Below, one piece after another: positions 42,813-54,754 of a stretch of 64,000 nucleotides of DNA. Source of the DNA: Sclerotiophoma versabilis (taxonomy: Eukaryota > Ascomycota > Dothideomycetes > Pleosporales > Didymellaceae); assembly GCA_012274445.1 (NCBI GenBank), contig JAAROD010000095.1, positions 124,001 through 188,000 of the forward strand, read 5' to 3'. Made by a program: the position numbers and the translations under genes. Position 1 is the stretch's first letter. Each line of letters begins with the position of its first letter. The notes beneath the pieces were generated by a model. The model searched no databases, was not told the origin of the DNA, and worked only from the letters and a program-made list of their open reading frames with translations.

Positions 42813-45800
42813 ATGACCGACCGCCGTCGCGAAGCATCCAGCAACCCAAATAGCGCCGACTCAACACCTGCACTGCCCGCCCTGGGCTTTGACAACGCTT
42901 CTCCCTCCTTTGGCGTCTCCTTCGTTCAGCCACCCTCCGCCTCGCCGACCGCCCGCGCCGGCTACTCACGAGTGGGCAACAGTGCGACCGACCGCCATGC
43001 CCCACGCACAATTGCGGGGGAAGATGAAGAAGACATTGCGGACACTTTCCGGGCACGAGGCAGTGGTGGACTGGGCATAGCAGCAGCTGGAGACTCTCCC
43101 ACGTTGGGCAGTGGAGCGGCCGTACCACCTCACGTCCGCAATGCGGGAAGCGCTCCCATGTGGAGCCCGGGCATCACCTTATCACCCCCGGGCACGAGCG
43201 AACCCTTCCTCGGCAGGTACCCACACGATTCGGCGGAGGCCACGCCTGATTTGGCACGCGAGCGCTTCAGTCCGTATGCAGGAAGCTATGAGGACTTCCA
43301 GCGCGGCATGCTAGGTCAGGCGCAGACCAACGCCAGCACCGCCGATTTCCAACAGTACATGCATGCCTCCGACACGCAACGGCTGCGCGGCGCCCCCTCC
43401 ATTAAATCAGCCTTCGAGAACAACGGCTTCCACCCCGGCCACGAGTGCCAAACGCGGCGAGATTTCTACCATTCTCGATTCTCTTGGCTCAACGGCACCC
43501 TCATCTTCATCTGTCTACTCTCTACCGTGCTGTCGGGTATCTTCCTAGGTCTAGCGCTCAAGGCTCCACGATATGGACGCTTCATCAGCACGAGCGATGG
43601 AGCAAAGATGCGGCCTGCTACTGCCATCCTCTGGACTTCCATCGTAGCCAAGATCATTGAGCTGTCGTTTGTCACTGGCTTTGTTGCCTTCTTAGGTCAG
43701 GTCCTGAGTCGGAGGGCGTTCAGTCGGAGTGGAGGCGTGACCCTATCAGAGCTGAGTATGTGGCGATGGGTGGTCCAGCCAGGTACCCTCATCACCCACT
43801 GGGAGACTGCCAAATACGCCGGCCTATCGTTTCTCGGCATGTTGAGTCTGCTGAGTGCCATCTTGGCTACTCTCTATGCGCCTGCAGCAACAGCTCTGGT
43901 TCAGCCGATGCTGAAGAATGGGTACAAAGAGACTAGGCTCTTGACCGGAAGCGTCAAGAGTGACTTCGCGAACATTGCGCATATCCAGGACATGTGTCAA
44001 ACTCCAATCGGCAAGGAAACTGACACACTATATGCTGGCACGACTTGTACGCAGATCGAACATGCTGGTCAAGGCTTCTACAACTACCATAAGTATCTGG
44101 CTGACTGGGATGACCGAATCAAAACTGGTAACATCTCATCTGATCAGGAGAAACGTCCGTTGGGGTTCGGGCTTTTGTATGAGAACACCACCGTTGCAGC
44201 TCAGTGGATTGACATTATCAATACCACAGAGAAATCTCGGGAACTTGGCCGAGCCATCAACAACGTTTCCCTTGCAATGCCACATGCTGGTGTGTTTGCA
44301 GCGGCACGCGACCAAAGGAACAATATACTCCAGCCAGAAGAACTGGACTCCGAAGGTACCTATACGCTCGAGGCTTCTGTACCATCTCCTGTCATGAAAG
44401 TCTTGTGCGTAAATCTGAACAAGACCGAATTGGAGCCCCTTGTCTATAGTGCATGGCCGAATGCCGGGCTAGTAAATGCCACGACTTGGACTCCAGAATT
44501 GTTGATGGCTTACGCAACTACCACTAATGAGACGGTCGTAGATGATATCTTCGGTTGGACAAAGCAAGATAAAGAGACAATGCTCGATTACCCGCCTGTA
44601 TTCTCTAGGTTTCCTAAACCCTTCAACACAATTCTCAATCATACTAGTGCTAGCTGGGGAAGAGCCGCAATTTATATAATGGGTCAAGGTGGAGCAAAGA
44701 TCGACGGCTATGCAGGGCCCGATATGAGCGACATCTACTCGGTTTGCAAGGTTGATGTCGACATCACCCCGTACTGCAGCACACTCTACACGGCTGGTGG
44801 ATCTGGTGGGAGAATGGAGGTACTATGCGGAGACCCGGCTAACAATACGGTTGGCGAGATGGCGTACATCAACAGCCTGACAAACGCTACGTTGAGGCGA
44901 GGCATCGCCAACTGGCGAGACGTCGGGACCGATTGGTCAAACAGTTTATCGCTTGGCACGGGCATCAGTGATGGTGAAGCCAGCAACTCAAGACTTTTGA
45001 TGCAGTTGCAATTAGTACCAGCAGGTGGTAAAGCAGCGGATTCGAATGATCTGCATGTCAAACTTAACCCACAACTTCCTAGCATGGCCGAGGCCATCGC
45101 AGTCTTGTCGGGCTGCACGTTGCTCAAGAGCTTCATAGATGCGCCCTTCGTTCCTTTCTGGGTAAGTGGACTTTGAAGATACATTGCAGCCTATTCAATT
45201 GGTCGTAAGAACTTGCTGACATCCGTAGAACTACACTCCCTCGTCACTTTTAGTTCCGGAAACACAGTACTTCAACGCAACGATAATAGCACAGCAGTAC
45301 GCCTCTGGTGGAGTGGACAACCCTTCCAAAGCCTGGATGGTTATTCTATTCATGGTGTTCCTAATGAACATTTTTGTTCTTGCGTATTTTTTCTTCCACC
45401 GCGGTCTTGTCACCGACTTTTCTGAGCCACCCAACCTCTTTGCGTTAGCTGTCAACAGTCCACCAAGCCAAGCTCTTGCTGGAAGCTGCGGCGGAGGGCC
45501 TGAAGGCAGACAGTATATGGTCAATTGGTTTGTCAACCATGAGGGCGAGCATTTGTACATGGAGCCTGGCGAGAAGACGGCCCTTCTCGCTGAGCACGAG
45601 CATCCACACGCCCATGATCGTGATCACGGTGCGCCGCAGCCACAAGCAGCCGAGTTCCTTTCAAGGGTCACAGCAGTATTTGGTAGCATACGACTGCCGT
45701 TTGGCTCCAAGACGAAAGCTCCAGCAAAAGTCAGTGAACCTACTGGTACGGAACGACTTCGGCCTCTGAGTATGGTAGAAAGTATGCGTTCTGGAGCCTT

Positions 45801-45885
45801 ACCTTCTGAGTACGAGCTTGAAGACGGCGAAACGAGGACGCAACGACAATATGCTAAGCTGTCAAAACGGAGGAGCATGCTCTGA
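42813..45885 (+). CDS. Conserved-looking membrane protein of unknown function, 1001 aa
   Basis: Exons 42813-45161 and 45229-45885; the intron is GTAAGT...CCGTAG, phase 0. The start is the first ATG of the frame. Residues 1-220 are disordered and Pro/Ser-rich. Then come three membrane helices (about 226-249, 270-298, 336-364), a loop of about 450 residues rich in NxS/T sites and Cys (for example NTTEK, NNVS, NKTE, NATT), a fourth helix at about 818-840, and a hydrophilic His-rich tail (HEHPHAHDRDHG). The glycosylation sites place the loop outside the cell or in a lumen, with both ends cytosolic. I do not recognise a catalytic domain. Similar-architecture proteins occur widely in filamentous ascomycetes without assigned role. 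Without the second exon the fourth helix would be missed. Confidence 0.85.
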
Positions 45886-46670
45886 GTTTTGTTACCCAAA
45901 ATGGCGAACGTCAGAACAGCCTTCTGCTTGTGCAACCTCTCTGTCAGCACTTGCAACTGGACCAAACTGGGTAGCTCTCAAGTGGGGTCATCGGTACACC
46001 TCCTTCGCAGTCCTTTCCAGCCAGCTTTTTCCTCCTTCTCGTATCGTCCCTGTCAGCCTGACGAGCACTCGATCATCTCGTTCTGAAGCTTGCAGTCCAG
46101 GAGCAGATACATGTTAGAGAGATGACGCAGCCTTGTGAATTGTGTCAGAAGGTCATTTCCTTCGATGAAGACCACAGTTCAGATTTTGTCGTACAGCACG
46201 AATACTTTCATCAATTGTGCACATTGTACGATGGTGCTAATGTAAAAACCTCCGGTCTATGAGTATCTCAGACTGCAACATCTGATCAAACTGGTATAGA
46301 TGGCCGCGCCCTCATGTCTATACGAAGCAAAATCATCTGATGAATCTTAACAGCGGCCTGTTGTTGTCTGAGCCGTATTTCCCGTCATATACTCCTAAGT
46401 GTTGCACAGAGTGTCTTTAAACGACTTGACAGAGAGTTGATGGAGTTGTCGCCCGGCGATACCGCAGACTCAATCAGAAAGCCATTTACCAGTAATTAAT
46501 TTGATGACATGTTTTGTTCATCTCCGACGCTAGCATCTGTGGGTCTCAAACAACTGCCATCGATACTAGAACTAGAAACCACGATACATCATCGATTAGT
46601 GGACCACTCAGAAACTAGACTACTAGCCGGGAACAGAATGGAACAAAATATCAAGACTCCAAACCCTCTA
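45886..46670. other. Gap of 0.8 kb
   Basis: 3' region of the large membrane protein gene. Small overlapping ORFs only; none supported. Confidence 0.45.
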
Positions 46671-47088
46671 TCAACCTCTCGTTCTCTTGTACTCCTGTAT
46701 CTCCCTTTCCAAACTCTCATCCCCCTCCCTGAGTCTCTCCATCCTGCGCAGCCGCTCCCCTTCTTCCGCGACTACTGCTCTCTCCATCTCGAGCTTCTCA
46801 AGATACAAATCTCTTCCTCCCTGCGGCCCCCGTCGACGTCAGCGTCTGGTTATCCAAACGCAAAGATGCCGTCCGTGAAGTTGTACCTAGCTCATATCTT
46901 CCAGACCAGTCCTCCGAGCTATGGGGTACAAGCGGACAAGAGACCAACCCCGCAACGCCAGTAGTACTCGTGGGGTTGTTCACAAGCGCAGCATTTCGGT
47001 ATGTTGTGTATGTCTCAATTATTGGGGTCGTGTCTGCGTCGCCGTGGAGTTCTGGTTTGTCTAGTACGCCGTTCTTATCGGATTTCAT
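46671..47088 (-). pseudogene. Small ORF with a one-base frameshift at a 5-base homopolymer
   Basis: From the ATG at 47088 the frame encodes MKSDKNGVLDKPELHG and runs on to CPLVPHSSEDWSGRYELG and TLTSTG, then meets a stop at 46798. One base over, a charged coiled-coil tail begins (GGRDLYLEKLEMERAVVAEE) and ends at a natural stop at 46671. The switch point is a run of five C (five G on the coding strand) at 46827-46831. Removing one base would join the two parts as TSTGPQGGRDLYLEKLE. Either the gene carries a +1 frameshift or the assembly has a homopolymer error. The product would be about 138 aa, of unknown function, with a helical Glu/Arg-rich end. Confidence 0.45.
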
Positions 47089-47732
47089 CTCGATGACTAT
47101 CAGGGCTGATGCTCGTGTGTGCGGCGATACGGTTACATATAGCAACGTCACGTTCTTGACTGTGTGTTGAAATAATATGTGCCCTCTGAAAGGCTACTTC
47201 ACTAGCGTTGCGGGGGAATGGCGCGGTACTAGGAGACGCTGTTAACTGCAATGCAGAAGGAATTCTGCTATAACGTTTAGTCTTCGATTTATACTACTCT
47301 TAACGGTCAATGTACTGGTAATACCATGCTAATAGCTACGATCCTTCTCTTTTCTTCCACAGCTGTCGGCGGCGTAGCGCGCTGTGGTCGCGGTGACGTG
47401 CACTTGGTAGGGCTCGCAGTCCCAGGAGCGGTCTGTCGTTGCAAGTTACTGTGTTAGTATCTCAGCCTTAGTATTAGATTCATCACACATTCAGTACCTT
47501 CTGTGCGTGCTAAGATGCGGTGTAGTGTGCTGCTCGAACTATTGCAATCACGGACATCACCACAGAAGTCGTACAGCTCGTATGATAGATGATGCGTTTG
47601 AATTTCTCGATCCAATGCAAGCAGCACAGTGTGCCACCGGGGGTATATTGCATAATAAAAGAACTCCACCAATGCTTACGCCGCGTACTCGCTCGCTATC
47701 GGATTCAGCCGAAGCCGTTTGCAAAGCCACGA
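47089..47732. other. Gap of 0.64 kb
   Basis: No gene, repeat or RNA recognised. Lies downstream of the dynactin gene and upstream of the frameshifted ORF. Confidence 0.45.
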
Positions 47733-50700
47733 CTACACAGCCATGATGCTCTTCAGTGGCCGAAGCCCCATCAACTCGCTATCAAAGTATTCCACCGTCG
47801 GGGACAAATCTGCAAAACTCATATCCTCCAGACCAGGCCAATCGAGTCGTCCCTTGTTCTTGATCGACTCAAGCTGTGTCTGTAGAGGCGCTAGAGAGAG
47901 CGGTGCTCTCCTAGACCGGCGAGCGCGTGTTTGAGAGGCAGGTTTGGGGTGCTTGACATCGTTCTCTGCATCCTCCTGTTGATCGGAGATGCTGGTAAGT
48001 GTCTCAGGCTTCTCGAAGTCATCCGTCAACCACGCCAGACTAAGCAGGCTATCGGTGGCAGCAGATAGCTTGCTCGCCTCCCGCTTCTCGATGGGTCGCA
48101 TAGATTTGAAGAGCTCCAACTGCTTCGCACCAAAAGCATCGCCATAATTCTTTTGGCGCAACCACCGGTTCTCGACTTGCAGAGCGTCGAGGAGCGACAT
48201 CAAGCTGGCTGGCGCACTGCGTGACGATGCGTCTGCAGGCTCAAGACCAGGCGTAGCAACAGCCGGCGCTTTCTCAGACTCTGCAGGCTCGTATTGCGCG
48301 GCGTGTGCAAGTTTGTCGTTCAATTCCTCAATCTCTTGTTTCTGGGCTTTGTCTTGCTTTTGCAGCTGTTTGATCTCGGCCTGTGCTGCCTCAATCTCAT
48401 CTTGCAGGCGCTGGACGTCTTCGCTCTTTGTCGTGGCTTCACGGTTTTTGGCTGCTAGATGTTCGATCTCCAGTTCCTTAGTTTCGATGATTTGTTCGCG
48501 CTCGTGCAATTTCAAGAGCGTCGCTTGATGCTCTGCGGTAATTGATTGGAGCTTGGTGGCTGCTTCGTCTACTTGTCGTCTGGCTGCTTCGATCTCCTTT
48601 GCCTTCTCTGTCCAGGGCGCGGGGCCATGCTGGATCTCGACACTATCCTTGAGCATCAGTGCATACTCGTTCCAGCTGTTCAGCGAGGAGGTAAGGCTGT
48701 CAATCTTGCTTGAGCGATCGTTCCAGAAGGGCATCAGGAGCTCCTTGAGATCGACAGGCTCGACAAGCGTACCATCTGGATCGATTGATCGACTCAATAC
48801 GTCCACGGCAGTGTGGGACCACTTAGCTGCATCGCGGGCAGCTCTGATGAGGTACTCTTCAGCCTCGATGACCGAGCCAAGATCCCCGTTGAATTGAGGG
48901 TACAGCCCGTCCCCTCTTCGATCGCTGCATGTCTTAAGCAGTCTTGTGGCAGCCAACATACTCTTACTGCAGATCGCAGATGGTGCTGCGAAGCGGTCCA
49001 CAGCATTTTGAGCTTCATCGGCAAGCTCCTCGCTAGTAGCTGCCAATGATTTCAGCATTGTGATTGTGGCCATGCAGGTGGAGTCCAAGAATGTCAGGCT
49101 TGCGGCAATTGAGGAAACCCGCATCATTGTCTCATCTTCAGGTCGCTCTGCTAGGACTGGTTGGTGCGACGCAAGGACAGCTTTGTAAACTTCAGTCGAG
49201 CCACCAAATGATTTGGCCATATCTGAGAAGTTGACTCTGTCGGCCTTGAGCGCCTCAAGTCCCTGATCCAGATTCCTTTCGACGGCGACCAGCTCAGCGT
49301 ACGCAGAGCTGAATGTTGCAAATTGCGGTAGTGTCGAGACTGCCATCGCAGATGCAATACGGTTGCTTCCACTCTTGAGGTTTGCAAGATAGTAGCTGGC
49401 TTCAACGGAAAGCAATTTTGAAGATGCCTCCTCAACACCGCCCTTGTGACTCGCATGCTTATCGGCGTTCGCCAAAAGATTGCTCAGAATATTGGATTTG
49501 AACGTGATGCGCTTTGCTGTGAAATAAGCCTGCATTGGCTCACTTCGGCCAAACTCTTGAGACTGGGTCTCGCTCAAGATCTCAAGCATCTCAGTAGTCT
49601 GGTCCGCCTTAAGCTGACGTAGCTCTGAGGTAATCTCCTTACTTGTGGCGTTGACCTCTGCGGCCCGGAGGCGTCTGTTAACATCCATGATTTCGTTGAT
49701 TCGACCTGTGGTGTCTTTGACTTGGGCCTCAGTCATCGTCTTCGTCGATTCGGCCTCCTTAATCTGCGCAAGTAGCTCAGTAACAAGATCCCTGAACTTT
49801 GTGTTCGTTTCTTCAAGATCCGAGATAGTCATTGCTTGCTCAAGCGCACGCTCGCCAAGTTGCTCGAGTTCGGCTTCCTTGGCCTCGAACTCTGCACGTA
49901 GCTCCGTGGTTTCCTCGTCCTGCTGGTCCAGTAGTTCCTCGTTCAATTCTTTCAGACTTTCCAGGTCCGTGATTGCCAGTTCCTGGTCTCGCACCGTGCT
50001 TTCTAGTTCTTGAATCTTACTCGACATCTCTTCGACAACGTCTTCCAACTCATTCCTATCGTTGACCTGAACTTTCAGGTGCTCTGCAATGCCCTGAGCC
50101 TCTACCAGTTGTTGTCGCAGTAGTTCGTGCTCCGTACGTAATGTGTCCAATTGGGAAGAATCCTCCTCTAGCTCATCGATGCGGGTCTTGTTCTTATAGG
50201 CTTCTTCTTCCGTGACCTCTTTCAATAGCATCAAGGCCTCCCGGAGACGATCGTTCTCATGCTGCAGTCGGTAGTAGCCAGCCTGCTCCTTGTCTTCTTC
50301 AGACATGTTCGCAGTGAGTTCGTTTCGTTCCGCTTCGTAAATTTCCAGTTGCAAATCCTGCTCTTCCACCTTTGCACGGAGTCCCTCCAGTTCGCTTTCA
50401 TGTTGCTCGGCGCGCTCTTGCGCCATCTCTTTTTCAAGCAAAGCATCTTCGAGATCGAATTCATGGTCTTGGGCTTCTTTGGACAGCCGCTCATTGTCCT
50501 CCTGAAGCTTCTTAAGTTGTTCCTTAACCTCTTGAGACTCCTGGTACATGGCCTGACACTTTGCCTGCAGCTTCTGCATGATCCCCTGGTACTTGTCACG
50601 CTCACTTTCAGCCTGCGACAGCTCTTTCAGCCGTGCTTGGTTCTCTGCATGCTGCTTTTCCAAATGTTTAATCTTCGTCTGCAGCGCGTCGACATTGCTG

Positions 50701-51278
50701 TCTCTCGTTGAGGTCCTTAACGGGTTTTGTGGCTGAGGTTGAGATGCCGACGAGACAGATGACGTGCTCGGCCTCGAGGTGACCGAGGGGCGTGTAGGAG
50801 GTGGGGACAGCGCTGTGTTCGAAGCGCTGGCAACGCTGGGTTTGCGCGTAGGTCCTCGTAGCGGGGTTCGAGGGGCTGCAGGTGCTACAGACAGGCGCTT
50901 TGTGTGACTGGGCGCTCTTGAGACAGCTGGAGGAGACGTGACGCTGGCAGGCCGAGTCGACGCTGGCTTAGGCGCAACAACGCTCGAGGGCCGTGATCGG
51001 GGGGCAGGCGCAGGAGCTTTGGGCTTTGGTGTCGCTGCTTTCGGTGCTGGCTGCGAGATGATCCGGAGGATGTCTGTCTCTTTGACGAAGAGGCCATGCT
51101 GGGGTGGACACTCAAAGTATCGTTCGCCGCGAACAGAACCGTCATTCTTTCCGGTAGGCTCTTGCAGGTCGATGCCAAGCCAGGCACCTTCTGCGACGTG
51201 TATGGGGCCAACATATCGGACAATGCCCGTTCGATGGGTGTTTGTCTCAATCCTCTGGCCAAGCTTGAATTCTGACAT
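47733..51278 (-). CDS. Dynactin p150 (Glued) large subunit
   Basis: A single exon of 1182 codons (1181 aa). The ATG at 51278 is chosen because the CAP-Gly domain follows directly (residues about 5-75: GQRIETNTHRTGIVRYVGP, GAWLGIDLQEPTGKNDGSV, with the diagnostic GKNDG loop and RYFECPPQHGLFVK). Next comes a basic Ser/Pro/Ala-rich linker (about 78-190), a long first coiled coil (about 195-560), the dynactin core domain (about 560-860, with AYFTAKRITFKSNILSNLL), a second coiled coil (about 930-1050) and a C-terminal region with an RARRSRRAP patch. The protein links dynein to microtubule plus ends and cargo, needed for nuclear migration in hyphae. It corresponds to ro-3 / nudM type genes. The in-frame codons upstream of the ATG are not expected to be translated. 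Confidence 0.93.
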   Translation of the reverse strand: MSEFKLGQRIETNTHRTGIVRYVGPIHVAEGAWLGIDLQEPTGKNDGSVRGERYFECPPQHGLFVKETDILRIISQPAPKAATPKPKAPAPAPRSRPSSVVAPKPASTRPASVTSPPAVSRAPSHTKRLSVAPAAPRTPLRGPTRKPSVASASNTALSPPPTRPSVTSRPSTSSVSSASQPQPQNPLRTSTRDSNVDALQTKIKHLEKQHAENQARLKELSQAESERDKYQGIMQKLQAKCQAMYQESQEVKEQLKKLQEDNERLSKEAQDHEFDLEDALLEKEMAQERAEQHESELEGLRAKVEEQDLQLEIYEAERNELTANMSEEDKEQAGYYRLQHENDRLREALMLLKEVTEEEAYKNKTRIDELEEDSSQLDTLRTEHELLRQQLVEAQGIAEHLKVQVNDRNELEDVVEEMSSKIQELESTVRDQELAITDLESLKELNEELLDQQDEETTELRAEFEAKEAELEQLGERALEQAMTISDLEETNTKFRDLVTELLAQIKEAESTKTMTEAQVKDTTGRINEIMDVNRRLRAAEVNATSKEITSELRQLKADQTTEMLEILSETQSQEFGRSEPMQAYFTAKRITFKSNILSNLLANADKHASHKGGVEEASSKLLSVEASYYLANLKSGSNRIASAMAVSTLPQFATFSSAYAELVAVERNLDQGLEALKADRVNFSDMAKSFGGSTEVYKAVLASHQPVLAERPEDETMMRVSSIAASLTFLDSTCMATITMLKSLAATSEELADEAQNAVDRFAAPSAICSKSMLAATRLLKTCSDRRGDGLYPQFNGDLGSVIEAEEYLIRAARDAAKWSHTAVDVLSRSIDPDGTLVEPVDLKELLMPFWNDRSSKIDSLTSSLNSWNEYALMLKDSVEIQHGPAPWTEKAKEIEAARRQVDEAATKLQSITAEHQATLLKLHEREQIIETKELEIEHLAAKNREATTKSEDVQRLQDEIEAAQAEIKQLQKQDKAQKQEIEELNDKLAHAAQYEPAESEKAPAVATPGLEPADASSRSAPASLMSLLDALQVENRWLRQKNYGDAFGAKQLELFKSMRPIEKREASKLSAATDSLLSLAWLTDDFEKPETLTSISDQQEDAENDVKHPKPASQTRARRSRRAPLSLAPLQTQLESIKNKGRLDWPGLEDMSFADLSPTVEYFDSELMGLRPLKSIMAV

Positions 51279-51598
51279 GGCGGGTGGCTGCTGCCGGGCG
51301 CAGTTGCGTGTTGACTCGGCAGCTTCGAGCTGTGTTGTCGAGGGTTGCAGGGAGACGCGTCTGAGCTTCGAGAACACGGAGCTCGCATTCACCGATTGGC
51401 GCGCTCTAACGAAGCGTGGCCCCACATGACATGGATATAGCTGTCCGGCAACCATTTCACATTCACATGCTCGTTTATGTTCGCAACTTTGCACTATGCT
51501 ACTATTGTGATGTTACCTATACATGCAGCCCACCAGTAAACAATAGACCCGGTAGTGCGGCTGGCTGCATATGCGTCATGCTCCTCACCGCTAGCTCC
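51279..51598. other. Gap between dynactin promoter and ABC transporter 3' end
   Basis: About 320 bp, serving as upstream region of the dynactin gene and downstream region of the ABC transporter on the same strand. No other feature seen. Confidence 0.5.
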
Positions 51599-53834
51599 TC
51601 ACATTGAAGCTTCCAATTCCGCAATTCTCTGCTCGATGTCTGGGATAGCTCGCAGCTGCAGCTCGATGTCTTCCTTCTCGCTATAAACAGTTAGCCTCTA
51701 AGCACTCAGAAGACAAGGTTGATAGACTTACTCTTCAAGCTCCAGTCGTCTCTCCGCGTCCAGCTTCGTGAACACATACTTCCCTTGCCCATCGAACTGC
51801 AAGATCATCTCGTGATACTTCCACAGACTCCTTCTGTGCGAGACAGTCATGAGGGTGATTCCGAGTCTCTTCGCCTCATCGTACATCACCCTCTCGATTT
51901 CCAGCGTCACGGAGCTAGTGCATTCATCCAGAATTGCGTACCGAGGTCGGTGATAGAACAGTCGCGCCATAGCTACTCGCTGCTGTAGGCCGCCAGACAG
52001 AACATCTGTCCACTCTTGCTCGGCGTCCCAGCCACCTGGCCGGTCGACTATCGATTCGATTTCCACCACGCTGAGAATGTTGTATAGGTCGTCGTCTGTA
52101 ATGCCTTTGTCGCGCATCTCGCGTAGATTATCTGGGTAGATGATTTGTTGGCGTAATGTTCCGCGAGATAGGTATGGCCGTTGGGGAATGTAGAAGATAT
52201 CCTCGAAGGGAGGTTTGCGTACTGTGCCACCGTAGACAGGCCACAGACCGCCGAGGATGCGGAATAAACTTGACTTTCCACAGCCATTTGGACCGACAAT
52301 GAGCATATGGTCGCCGGGCTTTACGGTGAACGACAGTTTGCGCACGAGCACGTCGCCGTTAGGTGACACGATGGGCACGTCCACAAATTCGATGTCCTCG
52401 CCCTCGGTCACTGTGCCGCGACCACGCAGGACGGCTGCATTCTCTTCGGTGTTGGCGGATGAGACAAGCTTCTTCTCGAAACGTCCAGCTTGGATATCGT
52501 CAATGACATCCAGCAAGGTAGACACGCGAGACGTGTAGCCGGCAAGCTCAGTGATCTCTTTGTATGAGAACATGACACGACCGAACGCATCAGACGACAT
52601 GAGTAACATACGGCGGTTAGTCACGAAGCTTTCTGTTCTGTCGCCCATGTTATTTGCGTTCTGTCCCGGAACCTGGAAGAAGACAGGTACACTGCAGAGC
52701 AGAAGCCCAAGCGCACCCCAGAAGTACTTAATCACGAAGTCTTCCATGACGCCGTGGTATAGGCGTCTCCTCAGTATTCTGTTGACGTGCTTGATCAGTG
52801 TGAAATATCCCTTGTCCAGTGTATCTTTCTCTGCCTCATGGCCGTGATACAGCGCCACCTCTTCGCTGTAGTCTATGAGTCTTGAGTGCTGGAATCTGAA
52901 CTCGCCCTCAAGTCGCGCCTCATCTGCAACATATCTACCGAATGGTGGAGTCAGCGCACGCATTACATTTGCAGAGAGCTGAACGAGCAAGCTCATGAAG
53001 AAGAGGCCTTCTCCTCCCACACTCCGTGACAACGAGTAGTTATATACTATTATGTCGAGCACTGGCTTTGCGAGGTTCGAGTACAGTTCTGCGAGGCTGT
53101 TTGCAAACTTGGCCACATCTACCGTGATGAGCTGGTCGGCATTCTTGATTCGGTCATCAAGAGCAGAGAGTGTATAGAAGGTCATCTGCGAGAGATATTT
53201 GTTGTGGACGTAGTTCGTGAGGCGTGTGCGGTATTGCAGTGACAACTTGCACTGATGGTAGGAGAGCTGCGCATGTCAGTGATCCACTCGTGCTCACACC
53301 ATGCCTGGTGGTACATACCATCGAGTTTGTAAAGGTTGCCGGTACAGCCACTGTCATCCACCACACCAACCCTTTCAGGAACTCACTTCCCCTCCCTCGC
53401 ACCAGACTGCTGACTAGCCTTCCGTCAAGTTCAGCGACATACAGACTGATCATTGTTCTTAACACCAGAAAGATGCTATGACTGATGATCAATCTGAACT
53501 CCTTGCTCCTCCATCCCGGTATACAGATTTTCAGCAACCGTAGGAGGTTCTTGAAGAACTCGCGGTTCAGCTCAACCTTCTTTCGTCCTGTTGCTTCGCC
53601 CTCGCCTGGCCCTGTCCCAGTCTTTCGTTGAGATTCGCGCCGTATCGAGGCTGCTTTCTGCTCGGCAATGGCATTGCGAACGCGGTTTATGAGGGCGACG
53701 AAGAGTGTGAGATAGACGGCGCGTGATATGCGTGTGCGGTTTTGAAGGTACAGGGAGGTGAACTCGTTGACGAGCGACTTGATCGAAGCGCTGGATAGAC
53801 CTTGCTTCGACCAGAGTTTCGACAGGACGGCCAT
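51599..53834 (-). CDS. PXA2: Peroxisomal half-size ABC transporter, ABCD / Pxa2 type
   Basis: Three exons: 53834-53319, 53266-51732 and 51680-51599, giving 710 aa. The membrane domain (about 60-400) includes the ABCD-type NREFFKNLLRLLKICIPGW and the EEVALYHG segment (EAA-like). The ATPase domain has Walker A GPNGCGKSS, signature LSGGLQQR and Walker B YAILDECTSS, followed by the switch histidine VSHR. The last exon of 82 nt adds a helical tail ending IAELEASM. ABCD half-transporters import long-chain acyl-CoA into peroxisomes; the yeast pump is a Pxa1-Pxa2 heterodimer. The Walker B extension reads SSVTLEIE, where related pumps usually have SAVSxDVE, which supports the less common partner. Assignment to Pxa2 rather than Pxa1 rests on overall length and is moderately sure. 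Confidence 0.88.
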
Positions 53835-54754
53835 GGCTACCGTGGGAGAGGCATTCGTAGCGCAGATGTATCACACGTCACCATGTACTGGGTGGTCGCG
53901 CTGCGCTGAGTGGTGGTAAGGGCTATCAAGAAGATTGCGGGCGGGATGAGGACTCTCTTGAAGCCACCTCGCGCATGCGCCTTACATGTGAACCTCGTGA
54001 ATCATGCAAGACGCGGTGGTGTGTGACTAAGGAGCTGCTTCGCGGCGGCATGTGAACCTGGGGACGACAGCCTCGGCTTTCCCCACGAATCCGCCTGCGA
54101 CCACATTGGGTAAGGCGCCTTTCCCCCAGCTTGTGACCGGCCTTCCGCCAATGCCGACCCTTCTCCAGTCTTTAAGAGGCACAACGACCTCCCTGCGCCA
54201 CATGTGGCCATAAGGTCATGGTGTCTTCTGCACGTTCCATAGCATACGATCACGTCTCCTAGTTAGCGCGTACATATTAGCTCTTCACTTGTAAGAGAAC
54301 CTGAACGCTTATCGTTCAGCTTTTAGCATTCTTTTTCGATGGCTTATTGGCTCTCCTGTTTGAGTACAGACGCCTCCGCAACGACGGAGGGTTCGATTAC
54401 GTGTATGTTGAGTGGCAAGCTGGGTCCACGTTGCGGTTATAGAGATTATCGTATGAAAGCCTGGGTGTACCTGATCAAACACGACAGACATGTTTCCAGT
54501 GACGCGGAACGAAGAGGTGCCTGCGACAGCAGAAGACGGATGTCCAGCATATGTGCGTCTTACGCGACCTTCTGCAGACTTGCGAAAAGATGAAAACACG
54601 GATGAGCCTTTGCGGTACAAACCTTCAGTTCAGTACGTGAAGCTACCGAGCGCCGATCAGATTCGATCAGATCCAATAGACAACAACCGACCCCAGCTGA
54701 AAGTGACAAATGTGGGAACATTACGAACTTTGATGGACCAACTTCTAATCTGGC
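53835..54754. other. Gap of 0.9 kb
   Basis: Promoter of the ABC transporter and 3' region of the TDT transporter. An ORF of 132 codons from 54490 (plus) has no motif and overlaps the 3' end of the TDT gene; not called. Confidence 0.45.

Noticed and set aside
50259..50711. 150-codon hydrophobic frame antisense to dynactin
   Set aside because: A Leu-rich product arises from reading the complement of Glu/Lys-rich coiled-coil codons; shadow of the real gene.
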